DNA from: Pandoraea faecigallinarum
GTDB taxonomy: Bacteria; Pseudomonadota; Gammaproteobacteria; Burkholderiales; Burkholderiaceae
DNA length: 64,000 bases
Direction: 5' to 3'
Assembly: GCF_001029105.3 (NCBI RefSeq)
Contig: NZ_CP011807.3
Location: 3,410,001 to 3,474,000 of the forward strand
Below are positions 38,457 through 46,267 of this stretch, piece after piece; within the stretch, counting starts at the first letter, position 1; every line of letters starts with the position of its first letter. The translations under genes and the position numbers were made by a program. A model generated the notes under the pieces. That model saw only the letters and a list, made by a program, of their open reading frames with translations. It was not told where the DNA came from and searched no databases.

Positions 38457-41018
38457 TTACACGCGACGAGAGTTGTTGAAGAACTGCCCCACCCACTCGA
38501 TAGCGGTGATGGTCATAGGTAGCCAGCGTCGGGATGCCATTCGCACACGGTGCTCCGTGTTGGCCCGCCCCACTGCCACGTTTAGGACGGTCTGAGACAC
38601 CGGCTGCCGCCCGACTAGGTTGTTGCTGTGCCCGACAAGCCGACCATTGAACGACTTGACCTGCGCGGTATTGCCAGCGAACGTGACGTACCCTTCGAAC
38701 CCGCCCGTGTCCGACACCGAGACTGTGTATCGCGTGATAACCAAGCGGCCGTTGACGATTGCGATGCCGTTCTGGTCACGAACGTACGGGGGAGTGATAT
38801 CTACATAAGAATCGAATACCGCCCCGACTACTGCCGGTGGATCATCCCCACCCCCGAGCACGTCACCAACGAACGCGTCAACGTCAGCGATATCCGCTCC
38901 CAGCAGGCGGGCATTTCCGGCGTCAGCCGTGGCTGCTACGCAAACGTCCTCGCGGGGTGCATCGGCCTTACGCAGGAATCCCGAGTTGCTGTAGAAGTCA
39001 TATACGCGACGTTGCATGTCGAGGTACGGTGCTGCGGCGAGATTGGCGTCAACAACGAACTGCTCACATGCCACCCATGTCTCCGTACCACGAGTGCGCA
39101 AGGTGAACGCGTAGAGCGTCGCTTTGTAAACGGTGATCGCGATGATTCGCCCAACCGTCTTTGCCCACGCCCATCGCGACCACGAGTCGTAGACACGAGA
39201 CTGCGTACCCGGTTGATCGATGAACGAATAGACGTACAGGCCATGATCGTTACCGTCTGTGCGCAGAAACACCGTAGCCGGTGCTGCCAATGCTGCGAAC
39301 TCCACAGGCTTGCCCCGCAAGTACATGTCGAGTTGCTGGCTGACCTTGTACGTCTCAGGTGTGTCTTGGAACAGTCCAAGCTGGAACTGACTCACGCTAG
39401 TCGAGAACTTCGAGTTCCCAGCCTGCGCTGGCGCGCTGGCGTACTTGCCGTAGAACAGCAGGTTTCCGATGACAACCGGCTGCGCCTGTGTGGAATCGCG
39501 CTCACTAGCTGACGTGGTGATCGCAACCGACTTCGGCGTGAGCACTACACGCCCCGAGATTGCGTACTGCTTACGCTCACCGAACATGAACAGGTCTTTG
39601 CTGTACGTCACGCTGCGCGTAATGATGTCGTCCTCCGCACCGAGGGCGTACGCTTCAATCGGATCATCGTCAGCAAGCGTAAGCATTGATCGACGGAACC
39701 AGTTGAAGTAGTCGCCCGTGCGAGACATGAACACGACACCATTCGCGACAATCACAAGGCGATCTTGGAAGACCGTCAGTAGCGAAATTCGACGCCCAAA
39801 GAAGTAAGGGACCGCCCCCTTCGAGTCGAGGTCGCCAGTACTGCTCGCTGCGAATCCGGGAACCTCCCCACCCGTCGCGGCGGCGAGTGCCGTTGGCGAA
39901 GAAGCGAGGGTGAACGTCCGGCCATCGGCTGAAATGACGCCAAGGGCGAACACCTGCCCCGGCGTGACCGTCTGTGCCGGTGCCTCCTTCCATGTAACCG
40001 TCTGCCAACCGGCATTCGTGGTGTCCGCGACGGCGCGCATGTAGTACGGGTCCGCCCCATTGGTCGGACGTACGCGTACCACCTTACCCGGTGCGTGGAT
40101 GCTGGATAGCTTGGACGGGTCGTCGACCTCAGCGAACACGCAGCGCAGCAGCGTGCCGTCGCCAGAGTCCGTTCCCGACGCCTTAGTCGCTCCCGAAAAT
40201 ACAAGGGTGCTACCGATGACGTACTGCTCGGTGAACCCGGCAGCCGACAGCGCCTGCGATAACTTAGTTGCGATGCTCTGCGGCTGAATGTCTCGCGCAG
40301 CGTCACCGATCCACTTGTTTACTGCCGAGTTATACGCATTTACACGGTCGTTGACCTGCTTCTGGTAGTCAGTTGCTGTAGATGGGATATCGGACGTGTC
40401 GAGAAGCCCTTGATAGCTGGAAGTCATCGTCGTGTAAGACGCGGTAATCGTCTTGCCGTCCGACTTGCGTTGTACCGTCACCGTATAGGTGCGGCTGTAC
40501 TGCCCGCCCCGAATCCAGAACACACCGTTCCCGCTGGTTGCCGCGTAGTCATCGACTACGCTGTACCCCGGCCCCAGCTTGTTCGACGCCATGACGACGT
40601 ACTGCCCGACTGTCGTAACCGCCGATAGGCCGCCGTAAATCCACGGTTCCAACGCCGTAGGGTCGGCATACGCCACGTTTAAGAATTTTCCGGTGTCCTT
40701 GTTGAGGACGTAGCAAAACGGGAGGTTGTCAGCCTTTGGCCGCTCCGCAGATTGGTACACGAAGCTGTACTCCGTGCCTTCGATGTAGAAGCTGTACTCC
40801 CGGTACTGACGAGCGTATTTCTTCTGGTCATCCGACAAGCTAACGCCGGGGATTACCCGCTCGTCCATCGTCACGGAACCATGGCGGCGTGCCAGCCCCC
40901 GCACCGGGTCGGAAACCATGTTGACCTGTTCGTAGTGCTGCCCCGGATGGCGTGCCTGCGGGATCTGTTCCGACACACCGCGCACCACACTTTCATAGCT
41001 CGAAACGACCTTAGCCAT
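38457..41018 (-). CDS. Tail tubular protein B (nozzle, T7 gp12-like)
   Basis: 853 residues. ATG chosen at MAKVVSSYES; it overlaps the stop of tail tube A (TAATG), so the two are translationally coupled. The N-terminal KVVSSYESVVRGVSEQIPQARHPGQHYEQVNMV motif region (broken here: starts KVVSSYES, then GVSEQIPQARHPGQ and QVNMVSDPVRGLARR) is typical of T7-type gp12. It forms the nozzle below the portal/adaptor and carries tail-fibre contacts. Beta-rich throughout with no catalytic motif. Confidence 0.93.
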   Translation of the reverse strand: MAKVVSSYESVVRGVSEQIPQARHPGQHYEQVNMVSDPVRGLARRHGSVTMDERVIPGVSLSDDQKKYARQYREYSFYIEGTEYSFVYQSAERPKADNLPFCYVLNKDTGKFLNVAYADPTALEPWIYGGLSAVTTVGQYVVMASNKLGPGYSVVDDYAATSGNGVFWIRGGQYSRTYTVTVQRKSDGKTITASYTTMTSSYQGLLDTSDIPSTATDYQKQVNDRVNAYNSAVNKWIGDAARDIQPQSIATKLSQALSAAGFTEQYVIGSTLVFSGATKASGTDSGDGTLLRCVFAEVDDPSKLSSIHAPGKVVRVRPTNGADPYYMRAVADTTNAGWQTVTWKEAPAQTVTPGQVFALGVISADGRTFTLASSPTALAAATGGEVPGFAASSTGDLDSKGAVPYFFGRRISLLTVFQDRLVIVANGVVFMSRTGDYFNWFRRSMLTLADDDPIEAYALGAEDDIITRSVTYSKDLFMFGERKQYAISGRVVLTPKSVAITTSASERDSTQAQPVVIGNLLFYGKYASAPAQAGNSKFSTSVSQFQLGLFQDTPETYKVSQQLDMYLRGKPVEFAALAAPATVFLRTDGNDHGLYVYSFIDQPGTQSRVYDSWSRWAWAKTVGRIIAITVYKATLYAFTLRTRGTETWVACEQFVVDANLAAAPYLDMQRRVYDFYSNSGFLRKADAPREDVCVAATADAGNARLLGADIADVDAFVGDVLGGGDDPPAVVGAVFDSYVDITPPYVRDQNGIAIVNGRLVITRYTVSVSDTGGFEGYVTFAGNTAQVKSFNGRLVGHSNNLVGRQPVSQTVLNVAVGRANTEHRVRMASRRWLPMTITAIEWVGQFFNNSRRV

Positions 41019-41629
41019 TACCAACCACGACGCGTGTAGCGCGTCACCGGGCTAATCAAGCGCAGCTTCGAAAGTGCAGACGGTGCGTTGAGGAAGTTGA
41101 TTCGCTCGTTGCGGATGTTCTCGGCACTCAGTACGTTGAATGCCTGTTGATAAGCACCGCCGAGCTTGCTGTACTTGTCCCGGTCACCGTCGAACGCGGC
41201 TTGGAAGTCGAGCGCCGTACGCGCACATACGACGTGCTGCGCCATCATCGGCAGGTCCGCGAAGGGAATTTCGCGGACAACAATCGCCCGAACCACGCCG
41301 CCGATGCCGGAAACAAACGCCCGCATGTCATACGTTGACTTCGTACGGTCATACAGACGACGGCCACGAGCAACGACTGCCGGATACGCCGTTTCGACGT
41401 TGATCTGATCAGCAGGTAGGTAGATGAAACCGGTTGTCGAGTCCGGCACGAGTTCGATCAAGTCTTTGTTGAACCACCACCCTCTCGACTGCTCAAGCGT
41501 GTTAGAGGTGTTCAGCTTGTTAATTGCGGCAGCGACTAGCGGGTGATCAAGATCGATTGAGTTGATGGGGGATTCGCCCATCGTGTCGAGGCACGCATTG
41601 ATTACGTCAAGTTGCGACAAGGCCGCCAT
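41018..41629 (-). CDS. Tail tubular protein A (adaptor, T7 gp11-like)
   Basis: 203 residues. Typical gp11-type start (LSQLDVINACLDTMGESPIN), LNTSNTLEQSRGWWFNKDLI and YLPADQINVE motifs. It forms the 12-fold adaptor between the portal and the nozzle. It begins a segment after the capsid gene terminator, so part of its mRNA must come from read-through, as with T7 genes 11 and 12. Confidence 0.94.
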   Translation of the reverse strand: MAALSQLDVINACLDTMGESPINSIDLDHPLVAAAINKLNTSNTLEQSRGWWFNKDLIELVPDSTTGFIYLPADQINVETAYPAVVARGRRLYDRTKSTYDMRAFVSGIGGVVRAIVVREIPFADLPMMAQHVVCARTALDFQAAFDGDRDKYSKLGGAYQQAFNVLSAENIRNERINFLNAPSALSKLRLISPVTRYTRRGW

Positions 41630-41644
41630 CTGTGCTCCTGAAAC

Positions 41645-41681
41645 GAAAAATGCCCCGCACTGCTGTTCGCAGCCGGGGCAT
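41645..41681 (-). terminator. Terminator between capsid and tail tube A genes (T7 Tphi position)
   Basis: Stem ATGCCCCG (41650-41657) / CGGGGCAT (41674-41681) with an inner GCTG/CAGC stem, followed on the minus strand by TTTTT. It lies just after the major capsid gene, the same place as the polymerase terminator Tphi in T7, and would boost capsid over tail expression. Confidence 0.88.
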
Positions 41682-41702
41682 AGAGTTCGGGTGACTTGCT
41701 GA

Positions 41703-42719
41703 TTAGGCGGCGGCCTTCAACACGCCAGCGAACGCCGGGTTGTTCGGGGTAACGCCGAAGCTCAAGTGGGCGTCGATGTACCACATCTTCGACTTCTCGT
41801 CATAGAACACAGCCGGGGTCAGCGGGATCGTCTCACCAGCCAGCAGAGCACGCGGCGAGAACACCGTGCCGATGGTCTTCGTGAAGTCGCCGTCGTAGGC
41901 GTTGCCGTTACCGGCGTTCGACAGTTCGTGACCGGTAATGACGGTCGTCGGGACGTTGTTCGAAAGGAAGATCGGAACACCCGCAGCGCTGAGCGACTTG
42001 GTGCGAATTTCCGTGCCTTCCGAGGTCTTGAGCGTCGAGTCGATGAGGCGGTTGTTCTTCAGGAGCGTGTAGAAGTACTTCGGCTTCAGGACGATAATCA
42101 TGTCGTCCTCAACCGGGTCAACGTCCTTCTCCGACATCTCCGCGAACATATCCAGCAGCTTCGATTCCAGCTTCGCCGGATCGGTCTCATCCGAGGCGGC
42201 ATTCATCGTGGTCACGGTGCCCGGCTTCCAGCCCTTCGGGTAGGCCGCCATATCGCTGATTTGCGCGGCCTTGAGCGCTTGGATGAAGAACGACTGGTCG
42301 AAGAACTTCGAAATCTTCTTGCCGTGCTCCATGCCGATATGTGCGCGGGCCTCGTACGCCGACTGGAATTCGTCCAGCAGGAACGTGGTAGCACGCGCAT
42401 TGATGAGCGTATCGACGGTCAGCTTGACCTTCGAGAACTGCACAACACCGCTGTCCGGCTCGGTGCCCGGCGTCACCTTCGAAAGCGTCGATTCACCGAC
42501 TTGGTAGTTGCTGATCGTGGAGGTTCCCTTCACCGGGCGAATCGGCACGAAGTTGCGGATGATCGACTTGCGTTCGATGGTGCCTTCGACCACGCCGCCG
42601 TATTCTTCGATGTGAAGGGCGAGCGGATTGGTTTCTGCCGGTGCCGAGCCGATCTGTGCGTTGGTGCCGGTCTGGAGATTTGCACCCGAGCGGGTGACGT
42701 TGGTGTAGCTGATGCCCAT
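41703..42719 (-). CDS. Major capsid protein (T7 gp10-like, HK97 fold)
   Basis: 338 residues. Features of T7-type capsid proteins: LHIEEYGGVVEGTIERKSII near the start, then IRPVKGTSTISNYQ (residues ~55-70), ATTFLLDEFQSAYEARAHIG and a C-terminal AHLSFGVTPNNPAFAGVL. Start ATG has a weak SD but follows a phage promoter (42764-42787) by only ~45 bases and is followed by a terminator, forming a single-gene high-output unit. Confidence 0.95.
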   Translation of the reverse strand: MGISYTNVTRSGANLQTGTNAQIGSAPAETNPLALHIEEYGGVVEGTIERKSIIRNFVPIRPVKGTSTISNYQVGESTLSKVTPGTEPDSGVVQFSKVKLTVDTLINARATTFLLDEFQSAYEARAHIGMEHGKKISKFFDQSFFIQALKAAQISDMAAYPKGWKPGTVTTMNAASDETDPAKLESKLLDMFAEMSEKDVDPVEDDMIIVLKPKYFYTLLKNNRLIDSTLKTSEGTEIRTKSLSAAGVPIFLSNNVPTTVITGHELSNAGNGNAYDGDFTKTIGTVFSPRALLAGETIPLTPAVFYDEKSKMWYIDAHLSFGVTPNNPAFAGVLKAAA

Positions 42720-42763
42720 TCGATTTCCTTATCGTTATTTCGAACGACACGCCACGGGATGTG

Positions 42764-42787
42764 TGTGTCTTTCTAGGCGACCAAAAT
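42764..42787 (-). promoter_or_regulatory. Phage RNA polymerase promoter P2, upstream of the capsid gene
   Basis: Minus strand reads ATTTTGGTCGCCTAGAAAGA then CACA. It differs from P1 at three positions, all within the variable TCG part before CCTAG. It sits between a terminator and the capsid gene. Confidence 0.82.
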
Positions 42788-42813
42788 GCGAAAGGGCCGC
42801 CCGAAGGCGGCCC
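42785..42813 (-). terminator. Intrinsic terminator directly before promoter P2
   Basis: Perfect 8-bp stem GGGCCGCC (42794-42801) / GGCGGCCC (42806-42813) with a tetraloop that reads TTCG on the minus strand, followed by TTTCGCATTTT on that strand. It ends the scaffold transcript 38 bases after its stop codon and abuts promoter P2, repeating the arrangement at P1. Confidence 0.88.
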
Positions 42814-42850
42814 CATGAGGAGGAAGCGAGGAGGCGCTATGCGCCGTGTA

Positions 42851-43627
42851 TCAACCGCGCCAAGCTGCGCGGCGTTGCTGGAGTTGGCGGTAATCCGGGC
42901 TGGATTCGAACGACGGACCAAGGCGCTCGCGCAAGGCATGCACTTCGCGGCCGTAACTGCGCTGGTCAAGCGGCGAAAACGGCTGGGCAGTGTTGGCCGC
43001 CGCGTCGGAGCGGACTGCCGACCGTTGCGGGGGAGACGTGACGCCCGACGAATTGCGGTAGCCATTCACCAAGAAGTGCGCCATCGCCTCGGCCATAATC
43101 CCGCCCGCCGCGAGCGCGTCGTTTGCTGCCTGCTTCTCGGTTGGTTCGGCGTTGGTGCTGGCCCACTCCAGAACCGCGTCCCACTCCTCACGGCTACCTG
43201 CGGCGGCGACACAAAGCGCGCCCGTGGCCTCCTGCTTTTCACGCTCCGACGCTGTGTGCGTCTCATAAAATTGCTGGGCCAGCGCGATGTGCGCCTCCCA
43301 ACCCTGAATCCCCTTCTCGGCCAATGCGGCGCGCAGCATGTCGAAGTCACCGCCCATGGCCGCCTGGACGGCAGGGTGCTTATCCGACATACCGTTCCGG
43401 CCAAGGAAGCCCAGCACGAGGTCGAGCTTGTCGTCACCCGACGGGGCATACTCGAACGCCTCACCAAAGGCGGGCGATTCACCAGCAACGCCTGCTACCG
43501 GTTGCGCGGATGCGCTCTGCGCCGGGGGCGTGGTCGCCGTTACCGGTGCCGTTGCTGCGGCGGCTACTGCTGCCGGTTGGCCTGCGGGCGCGCCAGTGAC
43601 TTCGGTCGTGGTTACTTCAGTGGTCAT
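42851..43627 (-). CDS. Capsid assembly (scaffolding) protein (T7 gp9-like)
   Basis: 258 residues. N-terminal ~55 residues are Ala/Thr/Pro-rich and disordered; the middle has FEYAPSGDDKLDLVLGFLGRNGM, typical of T7-type scaffolds, and the C-terminal end is basic and helical (LDQRSYGREVHALRERLG). It lies between portal and capsid genes, as in all T7-like phages. It guides prohead assembly and then leaves. Confidence 0.92.
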   Translation of the reverse strand: MTTEVTTTEVTGAPAGQPAAVAAAATAPVTATTPPAQSASAQPVAGVAGESPAFGEAFEYAPSGDDKLDLVLGFLGRNGMSDKHPAVQAAMGGDFDMLRAALAEKGIQGWEAHIALAQQFYETHTASEREKQEATGALCVAAAGSREEWDAVLEWASTNAEPTEKQAANDALAAGGIMAEAMAHFLVNGYRNSSGVTSPPQRSAVRSDAAANTAQPFSPLDQRSYGREVHALRERLGPSFESSPDYRQLQQRRAAWRG

Positions 43628-43630
43628 TAC

Positions 43631-45190
43631 TTATCCTTGCGGCGAATTTGCATTGAGGAATGCCGACGACACAGGACGGGCAACTTGTTGTGCCAGTGCT
43701 GCGGCTTGCTGGTTTTCCAGTTGAGCCTTCTGTTCATCGGGGGATTTGATGTACTGCGTGGAGTCGACACCACGACCGGCGAAGATCGCCTGTGCGATAG
43801 CGTCCATCTTGAGAACGAACTGAGCTTGCGGCGGCAGACCAGACAACGCAGCCAAGTCCATAATGCAAGCCTTGAGGTTGTCCAAGTCGCCGTTGCGCGA
43901 GAGAGCGTCGAGGCCGGTAACAATGGTCGGCTCAATTTCCGTCTCGCCCAACTTGACGCCAGTGAGTTCCACCAGCCAGTAGGCCATCGGAAGCTGGAAG
44001 TCGATAGCGAGTCGCGAGTAGACGCCGCCAAGCGCGGTTTCCAACTCATTCGCCACCAACCGCACTTCTTCGGCGGTGACACGCTCGGCATCGCGAATGA
44101 CCGAAGCCCCCAACAAGAACGTGCGGCCAAGCCGGTTGACGTACTTCGTCGCAACCGTATCCACGAACTGCATGTTCGCGCCGGTTCCCGTGATGAGCGG
44201 GATAATGTCGTCCTTGACGCCCGGCAGTGCTGCACCGTTCTCGGAGTTCTCTAAGTCCTTCGCATTCGTCTGGCCTGCCGGATTCACCAGCCAGCGGAAC
44301 TCGGATGCAAGGATCGCGCCCTTCACTTCCGACTCTGATAGCACAGACAGCGCTGCGAAGTCGCCCGAGTTCTGCTCAACTAGACCGGTGCCGTAGTCGT
44401 TCTCGTCTGCGAGTTCCCACGTTAGCACCCGGTACGGAAGGTCTTTCTCGGAGTACGTCCCTTGGAATTGCGGCCCGAGGTCAAGGTCACCAATCTGAGT
44501 CGTCTCGGTGTACCGCTCCTTCTCCCCGTCCCAGCGAATCCACTTGAAGTACGAGACTTCAGTGCAAGTCGTCGGATCAAGCGGGTTCATCCGCCCGTAC
44601 TGCTGCGGCTTAACGGACTTCAGGTGCGCCTGTACGTCATGCTCCAACTCATCGAATCGCACCTTCTCGTGGATGACGATTTCGATAATGCGGCCGGTCA
44701 TACTGCGCTTCACCACGAAGCGCTTCAGCCCGAGCACACGCATGGGGGCGTCTTTCTTCTTGCCCAAGACAATCAGGCAGTTTCCAGTGATGATGAGGTG
44801 TTTGAGCGCGAGGTAGAGTTTCGGGCGAATGCCCATCTTGTCTAGCTGCTTGATGCAGTTGCGCTCTGCGACGGCGAGTTGACCTTGCAGCGATTCGACC
44901 GGCACATCCAGCCGGGTCATAAGCTGCTGCAACAATTGCGAGGGTACGTCCAGCCGGAAGAAGGGCCGGGAGGGGGCGAACAACGCGAGCATCAGCTTGT
45001 TTGACAGGTTGTTGACTAGCTGATTACCCAGCGACTGGAAGTCGGTTTGAAGTTCTTCGCTCTGTTCGTTGTAGCCCTGCGGAGGGCAAATAATAGGTTG
45101 GGTAAATGCGGCGTATTTTTCACAGCGGGAAAGCAGGGCCGTTCGCTTGAGCGACCCGGCCTCCCACGCCTGCTGCGCGGTGTACAGCAC
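43631..45190 (-). CDS. Portal / head-tail connector protein (T7 gp8-like)
   Basis: 519 residues starting at a GTG that overlaps the upstream stop codon (TAGTG). T7-type portal features: KYAAFTQPIICPPQGYNEQ, QSLGNQLVNNLSNKLMLALFAPSRPFF, the ILASEFRWLVNPAGQTNAKDLENSENG segment region and a Gln/Ala-rich C-terminal tail. It forms the dodecameric channel for DNA packaging and ejection. Confidence 0.95.
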   Translation of the reverse strand: MLYTAQQAWEAGSLKRTALLSRCEKYAAFTQPIICPPQGYNEQSEELQTDFQSLGNQLVNNLSNKLMLALFAPSRPFFRLDVPSQLLQQLMTRLDVPVESLQGQLAVAERNCIKQLDKMGIRPKLYLALKHLIITGNCLIVLGKKKDAPMRVLGLKRFVVKRSMTGRIIEIVIHEKVRFDELEHDVQAHLKSVKPQQYGRMNPLDPTTCTEVSYFKWIRWDGEKERYTETTQIGDLDLGPQFQGTYSEKDLPYRVLTWELADENDYGTGLVEQNSGDFAALSVLSESEVKGAILASEFRWLVNPAGQTNAKDLENSENGAALPGVKDDIIPLITGTGANMQFVDTVATKYVNRLGRTFLLGASVIRDAERVTAEEVRLVANELETALGGVYSRLAIDFQLPMAYWLVELTGVKLGETEIEPTIVTGLDALSRNGDLDNLKACIMDLAALSGLPPQAQFVLKMDAIAQAIFAGRGVDSTQYIKSPDEQKAQLENQQAAALAQQVARPVSSAFLNANSPQG

Positions 45191-45591
45191 TAGCTCAGGC
45201 GGATACCCACACCGCCACTGTCACGCCCACCAACGCCAGATGCAGCGCTACGCTGGTTGAAGTACCGGCGTCGCGGATCGGACTCGCCTTGATCGCCAAC
45301 TTGAACAGACACCGGTTTGCTGTCGGGCGCGGCGTCCGCCTGAAGCTGCGATGCTTCATTGGCCGCTTGCTGCTGGGCAACCGAGTTCTGTAGTGCATTA
45401 CGCGACGCCTCGGCTTGTTGCTGAAGCTGCTGCTGCATCAGCCGAGTGTTCTCCTGCTGTCCGGCAATCTGAGCATCAGTCTGCCGCTTGAGTTCTGCGG
45501 CTTGCGCGGCAGCAGCTTCAGCCATGCCGCCGTCGCCACCACCGCCTCCGAAGCCGAGTGCCTTTGTCACCCCGCGTACGATTCCTCCCAT
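45190..45591 (-). CDS. Small phage structural-type protein, unknown function
   Basis: 133 residues. Glycine-rich N-terminus (IVRGVTKALGFGGGGGDGG) that can form a short amphipathic helix, then an Ala/Gln-rich predicted coiled coil (residues ~25-85) and a disordered Ser/Gly tail. The position just before the portal and the composition resemble small virion-associated proteins of phiKMV-like phages. Function is not known from sequence. Confidence 0.72.
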   Translation of the reverse strand: MGGIVRGVTKALGFGGGGGDGGMAEAAAAQAAELKRQTDAQIAGQQENTRLMQQQLQQQAEASRNALQNSVAQQQAANEASQLQADAAPDSKPVSVQVGDQGESDPRRRYFNQRSAASGVGGRDSGGVGIRLS

Positions 45592-45602
45592 ACTTCTCCT
45601 TC

Positions 45603-46034
45603 TTAAATGCGTTGAATTAGGGTAGTGGCTTCGCGCCGGAAGCCATACCGCTCGTAGACCCTCACTAGCCGGTCATCGCTGGGCAGAGCGGAGCCTGCCA
45701 CGATTACGTCGCACTGGTTCTCTACGGCTAACGCACGCAGTGCCCTGATCGCGTCGGTGAATCGACCTGGCGACTCCGGTACGCGGAGCACCAGCATTTC
45801 CTCCAACGCTCGGACGTTCGGGTTGTACCAAGGCGTACCTACGCCGTAGCAAACCAGATACCCGGATACGAGAACGGACGCGACTGTCCGCTTGAGCAAC
45901 GAGTCCGCAACGTGTGCGGGGTCAATCAATTGCGTCCACTGCTTGCCGCGCTTCTTGATTACTTCGGCTTCAGAGAACACGCGCCCGATGATCGCTTGCC
46001 ACTGCTCCGGCGAGTAATCATCGGGATACAACAT
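45603..46034 (-). CDS. GNAT-like N-acetyltransferase family protein
   Basis: 143 residues from ATG (a GTG 9 bases upstream is the alternative start). The C-terminal half has the alternating pattern of a GNAT fold, ending with RLVRVYERYGFRREATTLIQRI, which matches the final GNAT motif (YxxxGF). The acetyl-CoA pyrophosphate loop is not obvious, so activity is uncertain. Acetyltransferase-like genes occur near the portal in several T7-like phages, where their substrate is unknown. Confidence 0.68.
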   Translation of the reverse strand: MLYPDDYSPEQWQAIIGRVFSEAEVIKKRGKQWTQLIDPAHVADSLLKRTVASVLVSGYLVCYGVGTPWYNPNVRALEEMLVLRVPESPGRFTDAIRALRALAVENQCDVIVAGSALPSDDRLVRVYERYGFRREATTLIQRI

Positions 46035-46188
46035 AGCCTTCACGCAGCAGCTTCAGCACCGTTTGAATGCCTAACTGCGCCCCGGCCTGCAAGTCCGTAG
46101 TAGAACTGGTGACTACGGGCGGGGTTAGCTTAGATTCCAGCGCCTTGTAAGCTTCCGGGTCGAGCCGGACAACAACTTCTTCATTCAT
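46018..46188 (-). CDS. 56-residue phage protein, first gene after promoter P3
   Basis: Begins MNEEVVVRLDPEAYKALESK and ends with LKLLREGYVVSR. It overlaps the acetyltransferase-like gene. N-terminal strand-turn-helix (VVVRLDPEAYKAL) resembles small ribbon-helix-helix proteins, but I cannot assign a family. A longer open frame upstream reads through the RNA polymerase end and is rejected. Confidence 0.65.
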   Translation of the reverse strand: MNEEVVVRLDPEAYKALESKLTPPVVTSSTTDLQAGAQLGIQTVLKLLREGYVVSR

Positions 46189-46207
46189 AGGGGCGGGCTC
46201 CGTTTTC

Positions 46208-46231
46208 TGTGTCTTTCTAGGGTGCCGAAAT
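46208..46231 (-). promoter_or_regulatory. Phage RNA polymerase promoter P3, upstream of the portal block
   Basis: Minus strand reads ATTTCGGCACCCTAGAAAGA then CACA. It lies between the RNA polymerase gene and the leftward portal/scaffold genes. Together with P5 it forms a 17-bp-arm inverted repeat. Confidence 0.82.
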
Positions 46232-46256
46232 TGAAAACCGATTCGGTTCCCTAGAA
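46211..46256. repeat. Inverted repeat made of two opposed promoter copies (P3/P5)
   Basis: Arms CTTTCTAGGGTGCCGAA (46212-46228) and its complement TTCGGTTCCCTAGAAAG (46242-46258) differ at two positions and enclose about 13 bases. As RNA it would form a stable hairpin at the end of the polymerase message; as DNA it places two promoters back to back. Confidence 0.85.
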
Positions 46257-46262
46257 AGATCA
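46239..46262 (+). promoter_or_regulatory. Phage RNA polymerase promoter-like site P5, directed rightward
   Basis: TTCGGTTCCCTAGAAAGA (18 bases, 46242-46259) is identical to the core of P4 but lies on the plus strand, reading toward and antisense into the RNA polymerase gene. The bases after the core (TCACA) differ from the CACA of the other sites, so it may be weaker. Confidence 0.55.
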
Positions 46263-46267
46263 CACCA

